From Acinetobacter sp. A47 (GTDB lineage Bacteria > Pseudomonadota > Gammaproteobacteria > Pseudomonadales > Moraxellaceae): DNA of 64,000 nucleotides. A model generated the notes under the pieces. The model did not search any database. It worked only from the letters and a program-made list of their open reading frames with translations, and had not been told where the DNA came from. The stretch spans positions 62,001-126,000 of the forward strand of contig NZ_JSUS01000012.1 of NCBI RefSeq assembly GCF_000805455.1, in the 5' to 3' direction. The translations under genes were made by a program, and so were the position numbers. Positions 32,663 to 40,523 of the stretch are shown here, one piece after another (the first letter of the stretch is position 1; the number at the start of each line of letters is the position of its first letter).

Positions 32663-34303
32663 TTACTGAGCAACAGCTTCAGCTTTCTCTACTTTCTTGG
32701 CCGGAACCACGTTTGCAGGCGTGGTATAGTGCAAGCCCAGAGCCGAGCTTGAGTACTGACGGATTTGATCTAACAGCACCGGATCGGCTGACAGGTCTTT
32801 ACCATAAGAACGAACGATCTGATGCAACTTGTCATTCCATACACCTTGGGTTTGCTCAGGGAAGGCTTTTTCAAGCAGGTTGAGCATGATGTAAGGTGAC
32901 GTTGAAGCGCCCGGAGAAGCCCCTAGCAATGCCGTTACAGATTTATCCTTAGAGGCAAAGATTTCTGTACCGAATTGCAGCTTGGCTGGTTTACCCGGTT
33001 CTTTCTTGATGATCTGAACGCGTTGACCACCTTGCTGTAGATGCCAGTCTTTTGGATCTGCTTCCGGGTAGTATTTTTTCAACTCGTTGAAGCGGTCTGC
33101 GTCAGACATCATTACCTGGCTGATCAGATACTGTACCAGGTCGGCATTTTGCAAGCCGATGGCAGCCATAGGCATGACGTTGTTTTTGTTGGTGGATGCA
33201 AGCAAATCAAGCTGTGAACCATTTTTCAGGAACTTGTTTGAATAGGTTGCGAATGGGCCAAACAATACATATTTTTTGCCGTCGATATAACGGGTATCAA
33301 TATGTGGCACAGACATTGGCGGCGCACCCAGATCAGCACGGCCATACACCTTGGCAGTATGCTTTGCCGTCACGGCAGGGTTGTCAGTAACCAGGAATTC
33401 ACCACCCACAGGGAAGCCTGCATATTGCTGGGCTTCTGGTAAGCCTGTCATTTGCAATAACTTAATGGCAGCACCACCTGCACCAATAAACACAAAACGT
33501 GTTTTCACATGGCTGGTCTTGCCAGATTTCACATCTTTAAAGGCAACCGACCAGGTATTGTCGTCATTTTTGCTAATGCCAGTCACTTCAGTTGATGTGC
33601 TCAGTTTGAAGTTCGGGCTTTTCTCGAGATGGTTAATCAGCTGTCTGGTAATTGCACCATAGTTGACGTCGGAACCAACATCCATACGTGTTGCAGCAAC
33701 TTTTTGCTGTGGATCTCGCCCATCCATGACAAGAGGAGCCCATTTCTGGATTTCAGCCGGGTCTTCACTCATTTTCATGCCAGCGAATAACGGGTTTTGA
33801 ATCATGGCCGCATAACGCTTTTCCATAAAGTTCACATTATCGCCCCAGACAAACGCAATATGCGGAACCGGATTAATAAAGGTATTTGGTGTTTCAAGTA
33901 CACCTTGCTTCACCTGATGAGCCCAGAACTGCTTTGCAATCTCGAACTGGCTTGCCACGTTGATGGCTTTGGAAATGTCCATTTTACCGTTTTTCTCTTC
34001 GGTATAGTTCATTTCCATAAAGCCAGAGTGGCCAGTACCCGCATTGTTAAAACCGTTTGAACTTTCTTGTGCAACAGCATCAAGACGTTCATACATGCGG
34101 ATGTTCCAGTCAGGTTGTAATTCGTTGAGATAAGTCCCTAATGTGGCACTCATGATACCGCCGCCGATAAGTACAACATCGACAGTCGGTTCGTCATTTG
34201 CAGTTTTAATTGCCTTAGACGCAACTGGTCTAAAAAGAAAGGCAATTGCAATAATAATAAGTACCGCGAGCAGTACGAATAAATATTTCCAAAATTTTTT
34301 CAT
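32663..34303 (-). CDS. mqo: Malate:quinone oxidoreductase with N-terminal membrane anchor
   Basis: A 546-aa FAD enzyme oxidising malate to oxaloacetate and reducing quinone, a membrane-bound step of the TCA cycle. The FAD motif [14 protein letters not shown] starts near residue 43, and [19 protein letters not shown] and [19 protein letters not shown] are family hallmarks. Unlike E. coli Mqo, about 25 hydrophobic residues ([17 protein letters not shown]) precede the flavin fold, giving a signal-anchor. The Lys/Ala-rich tail is also extended. Single gene. Confidence 0.93.
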   Translation of the reverse strand: MKKFWKYLFVLLAVLIIIAIAFLFRPVASKAIKTANDEPTVDVVLIGGGIMSATLGTYLNELQPDWNIRMYERLDAVAQESSNGFNNAGTGHSGFMEMNYTEEKNGKMDISKAINVASQFEIAKQFWAHQVKQGVLETPNTFINPVPHIAFVWGDNVNFMEKRYAAMIQNPLFAGMKMSEDPAEIQKWAPLVMDGRDPQQKVAATRMDVGSDVNYGAITRQLINHLEKSPNFKLSTSTEVTGISKNDDNTWSVAFKDVKSGKTSHVKTRFVFIGAGGAAIKLLQMTGLPEAQQYAGFPVGGEFLVTDNPAVTAKHTAKVYGRADLGAPPMSVPHIDTRYIDGKKYVLFGPFATYSNKFLKNGSQLDLLASTNKNNVMPMAAIGLQNADLVQYLISQVMMSDADRFNELKKYYPEADPKDWHLQQGGQRVQIIKKEPGKPAKLQFGTEIFASKDKSVTALLGASPGASTSPYIMLNLLEKAFPEQTQGVWNDKLHQIVRSYGKDLSADPVLLDQIRQYSSSALGLHYTTPANVVPAKKVEKAEAVAQ

Positions 34304-34701
34304 TCAATTTACCTTAAAAATTAAATGACGCTCTATATAAAAGTGATATAGAGAGAAAGAATTTAAATGATGATACAGACGCAATAAAGGCACATCAGTC
34401 GAGGCGTGACCTTGAAGCTGATGTTTGAGGAGTTGGTTCGTGAATTTTACTTTAAAATAGACAGTAGTTTTGTTAATGAATGTATCAGAATGTACCTATC
34501 AAGTCGCATTTGATTATTTTATGTGTGTATATTGTTTGGTTGAATAGAGGGAATTTTCCTTATGCTTTAAGGTGTTAAGTCATATTTTGAACAAACTTAA
34601 CAACAATAAAAATACTTTTGCTGAAAATAAGGACAAGCCTGCCTGTTCAGCTCAGTGCTGATTGTTGTTGTGTCCTGTCACAATGAAAAGGAACAAAATG
34701 C
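34304..34701. other. Divergent intergenic region, mqo and acetyltransferase gene
   Basis: 398 bases with no gene. An inverted repeat CTCTATAT-AAAAGT-GATATAGAG lies near 34331-34354, just upstream of mqo, as a possible operator or 5' UTR hairpin. The remainder is AT-rich promoter-like sequence. Confidence 0.4.
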
Positions 34702-35139
34702 ATGAGATTAAGAGCGTTACAACAACAAGATCAGTTGCAGTGGATGTCATTATGGCAAGCGTATCAGGCTTTTTATAAAATTGAGATTGACCCTCAAGTT
34801 ACGGAAAAAACATTTTCTCGCTTACTTGATACGGATGAAGCGATGTACGGTGTGGTTGTTGAAGAACAAGAGAAGCTGCTTGGCTTTGTGCATTTTATTT
34901 TTCACCGCAGTACATGGCCGACCGGTGACTATTGTTATTTACAGGATTTATTTGTCGAGCAAGGGGTACGAGCAAAGGGGCTGGGGCGAAAATTAATCGA
35001 GGCGGTCTACCAACAAGCTGCTGAAAGACAATGCTCACGTGTCTATTGGCTTACCCATGAAAGTAATGCGCAAGCACGACTACTTTATGACAAGATTGCA
35101 GTGAATGCCGGATTTATTCAGTATCGCAAAAATCTGTAA
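34702..35139 (+). CDS. GNAT-family N-acetyltransferase
   Basis: A 145-aa protein with the GNAT core: strand beta4 LLGFVHFIFH, then YCYLQDLFVEQGVRAKGLGRKLIE, whose V-R-A-K-G-L-G-R is the acetyl-CoA pyrophosphate loop (Q/RxxGxG/A). It ends with the WLTHESNAQARLLYDKIA helix. Acetylates an unknown amine. A clear AAAAGGAAC lies before the ATG. Followed by a terminator. Confidence 0.85.
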   Translation: MRLRALQQQDQLQWMSLWQAYQAFYKIEIDPQVTEKTFSRLLDTDEAMYGVVVEEQEKLLGFVHFIFHRSTWPTGDYCYLQDLFVEQGVRAKGLGRKLIEAVYQQAAERQCSRVYWLTHESNAQARLLYDKIAVNAGFIQYRKNL

Positions 35140-35182
35140 TCATGTTTGATAACGCCAGTTTAGACCTCAAGCTATTTTATCC

Positions 35183-35205
35183 AGCGGTTCTTAACCGCTT
35201 TTATA
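35183..35205 (+). terminator. Terminator after the acetyltransferase
   Basis: AGCGGTT-CTT-AACCGCT with T-rich flank. The rest of 35140-35473 has no gene I can recognise. Confidence 0.7.
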
Positions 35206-35473
35206 GGATGATTCATAAAGTTAAGCCGCAAGAGGTAGATGCTCACAGCAGGTTTTGTCTATGGGGCGCCCCCTAAGCTTGGGTTACCTTCGTAAGGGAT
35301 AAAAGATATATAATGCTGATGTGGTGAATTTCATTCATATTGTGGTGAAACTAAATCAGTTTTATTCATGTTGCGATTGCGGTATAAATCACACTATAAC
35401 CTGAACTTCTTGCTCAGCTGTTAGGGGGTAAATAGCTGTCAGGCGCAATCAGGCAAGTGAAAGAGAAGAGAAC

Positions 35474-35989
35474 ATGGCTCAATTTAGGAATAAGGTGATG
35501 GTTGAAGCAATCGAGTTTAGAAATGCAATGTCGTTACTTACAAGTGCAGTCAGTGTTATAACAACTGCGGGCTTGTCTGGGCGTTATGGCTTTACGGCGT
35601 CTGCGGTATGTAGTGTTTCTGATACGCCACCTACTTTATTGGTGTGCATGAACAAAGCTGCCAGCTCGCATCCGCATTTTTTAGAAAATAAAATTTTAAG
35701 CGTGAATGTATTGGCAGCGCATCACCAGCATATATCTAAAGTTTTTTCCTCTAAATTAACTCCGGAAGAGCGTTTTCAGCATGGTGTCTGGACCGAGCTG
35801 GAAACGGGTGCACCGGTACTTAAAGATGCTTTGGTTAATTTTGATTGTGAAATCGAGCAGATGCAGGAAGTAGGTACACATTCCATTTTGATCTGTCGCA
35901 TCGTGGCAATTCAACAGAGCCAGCAAGATCAGGGGTTAGTGTATTTTAATCGTGCTTATCATCAGGTCGGGCAGGCAGAAATGGTTTAA
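35474..35989 (+). CDS. Flavin reductase-domain protein (HpaC/RutF-like)
   Basis: A 171-aa protein of the flavin-reductase family. FRNAMSLLTSAVSVITTAG, GRYGFTASAVCSVSDTPPTLLVCMN and HFLENKILSVNVLA are the usual FMN-binding segments. Such proteins use NAD(P)H to reduce free flavin for a partner monooxygenase. No oxygenase gene is next to it, so its partner is unknown. An AAGAGAAGAG lies before the ATG. Confidence 0.85.
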   Translation: MAQFRNKVMVEAIEFRNAMSLLTSAVSVITTAGLSGRYGFTASAVCSVSDTPPTLLVCMNKAASSHPHFLENKILSVNVLAAHHQHISKVFSSKLTPEERFQHGVWTELETGAPVLKDALVNFDCEIEQMQEVGTHSILICRIVAIQQSQQDQGLVYFNRAYHQVGQAEMV

Positions 35990-36157
35990 AACCGGGTACG
36001 GTGCTGTCCTGTGGTAATCAGTGAATTAAGTATGCTTAACGGTTGAACTTGATTGATAAAATATCCTTACATAATATATTAAAAATATTAAACAATATAA
36101 CTGATTGAAAATTAATAATAAATAAGGATTGTATATAAAATCCAATATTGACACGTC

Positions 36158-36389
36158 CCAACTCTGCCATTATTGTTTAAATGCTGGCCTACATGCCAGC
36201 CGGTTTTGACAGACCGATTCCTAAGTGCATTGAAAAAACTTATTTTTTTGATGTAGACTTGTTCGTCCCCCTTTTTTGTTGCGGTAGGACGAGAGGGGGA
36301 CGCCTTTGGGCGTGCTGATGCTTAGGTTCAGTCTGTCAACCCTCTTTCGTCCTGCCACCATCATTATGCGTGTATTGGCAGAGTTCTGG
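36158..36389 (+). ncRNA. Candidate large structured RNA of unknown class
   Basis: A gene-free 610-base gap holds nested complementarity that no ORF explains. The ends pair (36160-36169 with 36376-36385, ten base pairs). Inside are a hairpin GCTGGC/GCCAGC (36183-36200), a helix GACAGAC/GTCTGTC (36208-36214 with 36331-36337) stacked on CCTAAG/CTTAGG (36220-36225 with 36321-36326), and GTCCCCC/GGGGGAC (36265-36271 with 36295-36301). The loop of the last, GGTAGGACGA (36283-36292), can pair ten bases with TCGTCCTGCC (36347-36356), forming a pseudoknot. AT-rich promoter-like sequence lies upstream. Strand is not proven; plus is given because both flanking genes are plus. It does not resemble RNase P, tmRNA or SRP RNA by eye. 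Confidence 0.55.
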
Positions 36390-36626
36390 ATTTCTCAGGA
36401 GTTGGCCATGCACTCTCTTCTTAAATTTCTAAACTAGTCCATCACCTGGCTTGAATGGCTTTCGTCTTTCAGGCTGTAGTTCATTATGACTAAAAACTTA
36501 TATTCCTCAAACTCGAGATGCAGACACGTCATCCTTGAGGGAGTTTTGCATGCCATTTTTGATAGTTATTGAGATTTAGCATGCCTCTAGCCTTTTGAAA
36601 TGGAAAAATATTTTATAGGGAAATAC
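36390..36626. other. Gene-free leader before the TetR gene
   Basis: No ORF of note. A possible hairpin pairs ACTC near 36518 with GAGT near 36549, and CCTCAA with TTGAGG. It could be the 3' extension of the structured RNA or the TetR promoter with an operator. Confidence 0.3.
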
Positions 36627-37184
36627 ATGTCGGATTTAGAAATTTCATTTCGGGCTTTAAAAGTACTCGATAGCGCCCGCTACCTGTTCAATCGTTATGG
36701 TTTTCATAATGTCGGGGTCGATCGCATTATTGAAACTGCCCAGATTGCCAAGGGTACTTTTTACAAGTATTTCCAATCGAAAGAGCAACTGATTGAAATG
36801 GGGCTACGTTTTCAAACAGATGCACTCAAGCAAGAGGTTTTTGTTTTAATCCACCACCAGCCGGCCTTTAGCCTGCATGACAAACTCAGGCGTATTTATT
36901 TTTTACATGTCAGTCTGGAGGGGTATTATCATTTACCGTTGAAGGCGATTTTTGAAATTAAAACACGTTATCCAAAGGCTTATCAGATCGTGGTGGAATA
37001 CCGGAAATGGTTGGTTAAAGAAATTTGTGATCTGCTTTTGGGGACTCATGCGCATGCTACTCAGGTCGATGCAGAGATGTTCCTGTTTGTGGTAGATGGA
37101 GCACTTCTTTTGTTGAAAGGAGGAAATACAGTAGAGGACCCAGCGCGTATGATTGAGGGATTTTTGGTGGGGTTGGGGAGGTGA
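36627..37184 (+). CDS. TetR-family transcriptional regulator
   Basis: A 185-aa protein with a TetR helix-turn-helix (VDRIIETAQIAKGTFYKYFQSKEQL, in the first 60 residues) and a helical ligand-binding domain. The ATG before SDLEIS has AGGGA upstream; the ATG at 36600 is possible but adds an unlikely leader. Its target is unknown; the flavin reductase to the left or the accessory genes to the right are candidates. A degraded copy of its 3' end lies at 37285-37350. Confidence 0.85.
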   Translation: MSDLEISFRALKVLDSARYLFNRYGFHNVGVDRIIETAQIAKGTFYKYFQSKEQLIEMGLRFQTDALKQEVFVLIHHQPAFSLHDKLRRIYFLHVSLEGYYHLPLKAIFEIKTRYPKAYQIVVEYRKWLVKEICDLLLGTHAHATQVDAEMFLFVVDGALLLLKGGNTVEDPARMIEGFLVGLGR

Positions 37185-37238
37185 GGAGTCTCATTATTTA
37201 AGGTGGATTGAACTATTAAAAATACTTGAGTCAGGTGT

Positions 37239-38288
37239 TTACATAGTCGTGCTTGAGCCTTGGGACTGATGGCTTTTGGTGGCTGATGAGAGTCTCTCTG
37301 CAATTGATGTGAAAATGGTGTTGTTTGTGGTGGATGGGCGATTAGTGGAGTCATCGGATGAGGAAAAAGAGAATTTAGCCAAACCTAACTCAGTTAGTCT
37401 AATTCTCATAGTTTCTTGAGATACATTAAACATTTTAGTCAATGGCAAAATAATTTTTTTATAGTTTTCAAAGTTGCATGGTTGTAAGTCAATGTAGAGT
37501 GGGGAAAAGCCTCTATTTTTGATGTCATATTTTATTAAATAATAATTTAAAGCCGCCTTTAACAGATTTTCAGGAGGTAATAAACAGGCTGCAAAATAAT
37601 TTGCTTGGAATTCAAGTCTATCAATATTTTGGTTAACTTCTATACTTGTAGAGTGTGATTCTCCAGTGTTTAAGATATTCTCTGAAATTATATATTTATC
37701 GTGCTTAAGAAAAATATGTGCAATTTCATGAGCTTTAGCAAAATTAATTTGATGTTGAGAATAATGTTCAACCCCAAGAATAGTGATAGTTTTTAATTTA
37801 GTGTCTAACTTTCCAATAATATTTGAATTATCTATGTCATTAATTTTAATAATTTTATAGTCGATTTTATTTATTATTTTATCTAAATCTATAGTGTTGT
37901 TTTCTTGAAATTCATTAAACAACTTTTCCGCAAGAGTATTTAGTTCTTTTTTTGATTTATAAGGAATAGCTTTAGAATAAAAATTTATACGGTGATAGTC
38001 AAAGAATTCTTTTGGTGACAATTCTTCTTGGGATAAAAGAAAGTCATAGATGAGATCTTTTGGTATTGTTGTAAAACGAAGAGGTGTTTGAATATAAATA
38101 TTGCTAGCGGAAATATTCTCCAAAATATTGGAAGTAAGAAAGTGGCTTATAATTTCTTTTTTCTCTTTTATTCGATTAATGGTTCGATTTAGAATAACTT
38201 CATGTTTATTTTCAGTAGCTAAAATTCTCCATAAACCAATTTTCCTATTTTTAGTGCACCTTGTTGAAAACCATTTGTTGTAACACAA
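37239..38288 (-). pseudogene. ImmA/IrrE-type metallopeptidase part of a frameshifted fusion gene
   Basis: The open frame of about 345 codons contains FAKAHEIAHIFLKHD (the zinc motif HEIAH with the following helix) and LEFQANYFAACLLPP, the conserved Glu region of ImmA/IrrE (COG2856) peptidases. There is no ATG start: the frame begins in a segment that continues the protein encoded at 38219-38602 after a one-base shift in a T5 (A5 on the coding strand) run at 38248-38252. With one more A the product reads GALKNRKIGLWRI without a break. The last about 40 residues (Ser/Thr-rich) are the antisense of the TetR relic, so the natural C-terminus is probably lost. ImmA-type enzymes cleave repressors in mobile elements and occur in defence genes. 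Confidence 0.7.
37285..37350 (+). pseudogene. Remnant of a TetR 3' end
   Basis: The plus strand encodes LSAIDVKMVLFVVDGRL, closely matching ATQVDAEMFLFVVDGALL of the neighbouring TetR, with about 70 percent base identity over some 42 bases. No intact gene surrounds it. It suggests tandem tetR copies or an insertion next to the 3' end that left a relic. Confidence 0.55.
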
Positions 38289-38602
38289 ATAGCTTTTGTG
38301 TTGTGTTTTCCGACTTGGGAAACTTTGGTTGAAAATTCTTCAATATCATCAACGGGAATATTTTTTGAATAGTTTTTGCACTCAATTAGCAAAATAATAT
38401 AAGGTTCATCTTGACCACATAAAAATACTTCAATTGCTATATCAAAAGTAATATCACTTTCTCTATCTTTTGAATAGTATTTATGTTGTTTGTAGATTCT
38501 GGTTTGGTTGGGATGAAATCCTAAATAACCACTTTGAATTAAGGATGAGAAGTAGTTAAAAACAAAGTTTTCAAAAGCATCACCTTTTTCTTTGGTGTTC
38601 AT
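38219..38602 (-). CDS. PD-(D/E)XK-like nuclease part of the same broken gene
   Basis: 127 codons before the frameshift stop. ESDITFDIAIEVF followed by YIILLIECKNYSKNI gives the D...E-x-K pattern of restriction-endonuclease-like folds, and VDDIEEFSTKVSQVGKHNTK with AICVTTNGFQQGALK is the closing part of an Mrr-like domain. The intended product appears to be a nuclease fused to an ImmA/IrrE peptidase of roughly 450 residues. AT content is far above the flanking housekeeping genes, indicating acquisition. It may still make a truncated nuclease, or a fusion by ribosomal slippage. Confidence 0.65.
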   Translation of the reverse strand: MNTKEKGDAFENFVFNYFSSLIQSGYLGFHPNQTRIYKQHKYYSKDRESDITFDIAIEVFLCGQDEPYIILLIECKNYSKNIPVDDIEEFSTKVSQVGKHNTKAICVTTNGFQQGALKIGKLVYGEF

Positions 38603-38808
38603 GTGTTAAGAAAGATTGTTATGGTTCTTTTATTATATATGAAAAATAAGAATGTTGGTTAGTCCTTTGGGGTAGTAAAAGTTAAGGGTAATTTAAAAGA
38701 TTATCTTCCTCATTTTTAATTTGTATTATTAAAAGAAATAAATTAATTGTTATCAGCAGTAAGTAATAATTTTTATTTTAATTGTTAGTGACTTTTATTA
38801 GTGTTAGT

Positions 38809-38845
38809 AAAAATGCAGCTATAAATAATAGCTGCATTTTTTATA
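38809..38845 (-). terminator. nrdB terminator
   Basis: AATGCAGCTAT and ATAGCTGCATT form an 11-bp stem with T's on both sides, 27 bases past the nrdB stop. Confidence 0.85.
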
Positions 38846-38871
38846 AGATGGTTCTTTAGAAGATATTCAAC

Positions 38872-40155
38872 TTACCAGCTTAACGCACCACCAGTTTGGT
38901 AGTCTGTTACACGCGTTTCAAAGAAGTTCTTCTCTTTACGCAAGTCCATCATCTCAGACATCCAGCCAAACGGGTTGGTTACACCGGCAAATTGCTCTGG
39001 TAAACCAAGCTGTGCTAGACGACGGTTACAGATGAACTTCAAGTATTCTTCCATCATGCTTGCATTCATGCCCAATACACCACGTGGCATGGTGTCACGC
39101 GCATATTCGATCTCAAGCATGGTGCCTTCAAGAATCATTTGAATCACTTCTTCCTGGAACTCGGCCGTCCACAAGTGCGGGTTCTCGATCTTGATCTGGT
39201 TGATCATGTCGATACCGAAGTTCAGGTGCATAGATTCATCACGCAAGATGTACTGGAACTGCTCGGCAACACCGTTCATCTTGTTACGACGACCCATACT
39301 CAAGATTTGAGTAAAGCCACAGTAGAAGAAGATCCCTTCAAGTACACAGTAGAATGCAATCAGGTTGCGAAGCAAACGCTGGTCATTTTCAGGTGTACCG
39401 GTATGGAAAGTCGGGTCACTTAAAGATTGGGTATACTTCAAGCCCCAGGCTGCCTTACGTGCAACAGATGGAATCTCACGGTACATGTTGAAGACTTCAC
39501 CTTCATCCATACCTAACGATTCGATACAGTACTGGTAAGCATGAGTATGAATCGCTTCTTCAAATGCCTGACGCAGGATGTACTGGCGGCATTCAGGGTT
39601 GGTGATATGACGGTAAATTGCCAAGACCAGATTGTTGGCAACCAGTGAGTCTGCAGTCGAGAAGAAACCTAAAGAACGCATGATAATGGTACGCTCGTCT
39701 TCGGTTAGGCCATTTTCAGACTTCCAGAGCGCGATGTCATGGTTCATGTTGACTTCTTGTGGCATCCAGTGGTTTGCACACCCGTCAAGGTACTTCTGCC
39801 AAGCCCATTCGTATTTGAATGGTACCAGCTGGTTCAAGTCTGCACGGCAGTTGATCATGGCTTTATCATCAACCTGTACGCGCTGGGCACCCATTTCAAG
39901 CTCTTCCAGGCCAGGTGCAACATCTAGGTGCTCTAGGGCTGAAGATGCTCGAGCCAGCGAATCGGTTGGATTTGTTGATCGCACGGCACTGGTTCCAGCG
40001 GGTTGTGTAGCAGCCACGCGCGGCGATGATTGCTCTGAATCAGATACCACTTGCGTGTTAACCGTTTTTTGCGTGTCGATGGACGCAGGCTTGTGTTCAG
40101 GTGTAGTCGGTTTTTGCGAATCATCTTCAAAATCGTCCCAACTAAGGATAGACAT
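38872..40155 (-). CDS. nrdB: Ribonucleotide reductase class Ia, beta subunit
   Basis: A 427-aa diiron-tyrosyl radical subunit. [29 protein letters not shown] (Glu and His ligands with the radical Tyr after them) and [13 protein letters not shown] carry the metal ligands. The C-terminus YQTGGALSW is the flexible tail that docks into NrdA. The first about 90 residues are low-complexity, rich in Ser, Thr, Pro, Gln and Asp, making it about 50 residues longer than E. coli NrdB. It pairs with the nrdA gene to its right, same strand. Confidence 0.95.
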   Translation of the reverse strand: MSILSWDDFEDDSQKPTTPEHKPASIDTQKTVNTQVVSDSEQSSPRVAATQPAGTSAVRSTNPTDSLARASSALEHLDVAPGLEELEMGAQRVQVDDKAMINCRADLNQLVPFKYEWAWQKYLDGCANHWMPQEVNMNHDIALWKSENGLTEDERTIIMRSLGFFSTADSLVANNLVLAIYRHITNPECRQYILRQAFEEAIHTHAYQYCIESLGMDEGEVFNMYREIPSVARKAAWGLKYTQSLSDPTFHTGTPENDQRLLRNLIAFYCVLEGIFFYCGFTQILSMGRRNKMNGVAEQFQYILRDESMHLNFGIDMINQIKIENPHLWTAEFQEEVIQMILEGTMLEIEYARDTMPRGVLGMNASMMEEYLKFICNRRLAQLGLPEQFAGVTNPFGWMSEMMDLRKEKNFFETRVTDYQTGGALSW

Positions 40156-40298
40156 ATCAATTCTCTCTTCGTTGCTTTATATCTTTTATTAAGACATCTC
40201 AATCAAGAAGATGTCCTTACTATACGCTCAATTTGTGTAAGCAAAATTAAGTTTTATTGACCGGGTTTTTAAAAATGATCCGTGATCATCCGCAATCC

Positions 40299-40430
40299 CT
40301 AAGACTTATTTTGATTACGCTGTTGTCTACGTATTTTGAAAAATGCGTAAACGAGGGGGATATAAAACACTAGAAAGGCACAAATCAGAACAATCACACC
40401 AAATTGATAATTATGACTGAGATGGAACAT
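40299..40430 (-). CDS. 43-aa small membrane protein between nrdA and nrdB
   Basis: An ATG with AGAGG seven bases upstream opens a 43-codon frame: polar N-terminus, one hydrophobic helix (VIVLICAFLVFYIPLVYAF) and a basic Arg/Gln/Asn-rich tail, as in a type II small membrane protein. It lies in the nrdA-nrdB gap on the same strand. Translation is not proven, but the SD and the protein-like composition support it. Confidence 0.5.
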   Translation of the reverse strand: MFHLSHNYQFGVIVLICAFLVFYIPLVYAFFKIRRQQRNQNKS

Positions 40431-40481
40431 GATTTATGCCTCTATAGAAACCTCTCTTGCGGAGCTTTAGTCGCTCTTCAC

Positions 40482-40502
40482 CTCTCCTGACAGGAGAGGG
40501 TG
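40482..40502. terminator. Palindrome after nrdA
   Basis: CCTCTCCTG-ACAGGAGAGG, a perfect inverted repeat about 20 bases past the nrdA stop. No good U-tract; it may act as an mRNA-stability or REP-like element rather than a terminator. Confidence 0.5.
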
Positions 40503-40523
40503 TTTATGGAGAGAGGAGTAAAA

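Noticed and set aside
36158..36389. RNase P, tmRNA or 6S RNA at the structured gap
   Set aside because: The conserved sequence blocks of RNase P and tmRNA are absent, and the gene context and pseudoknot do not match 6S RNA.
37061..37354. Minus-strand ORF of 97 codons
   Set aside because: It is antisense to the TetR 3' end and to its relic; Pro/His/Thr-rich composition is that of a shadow frame.
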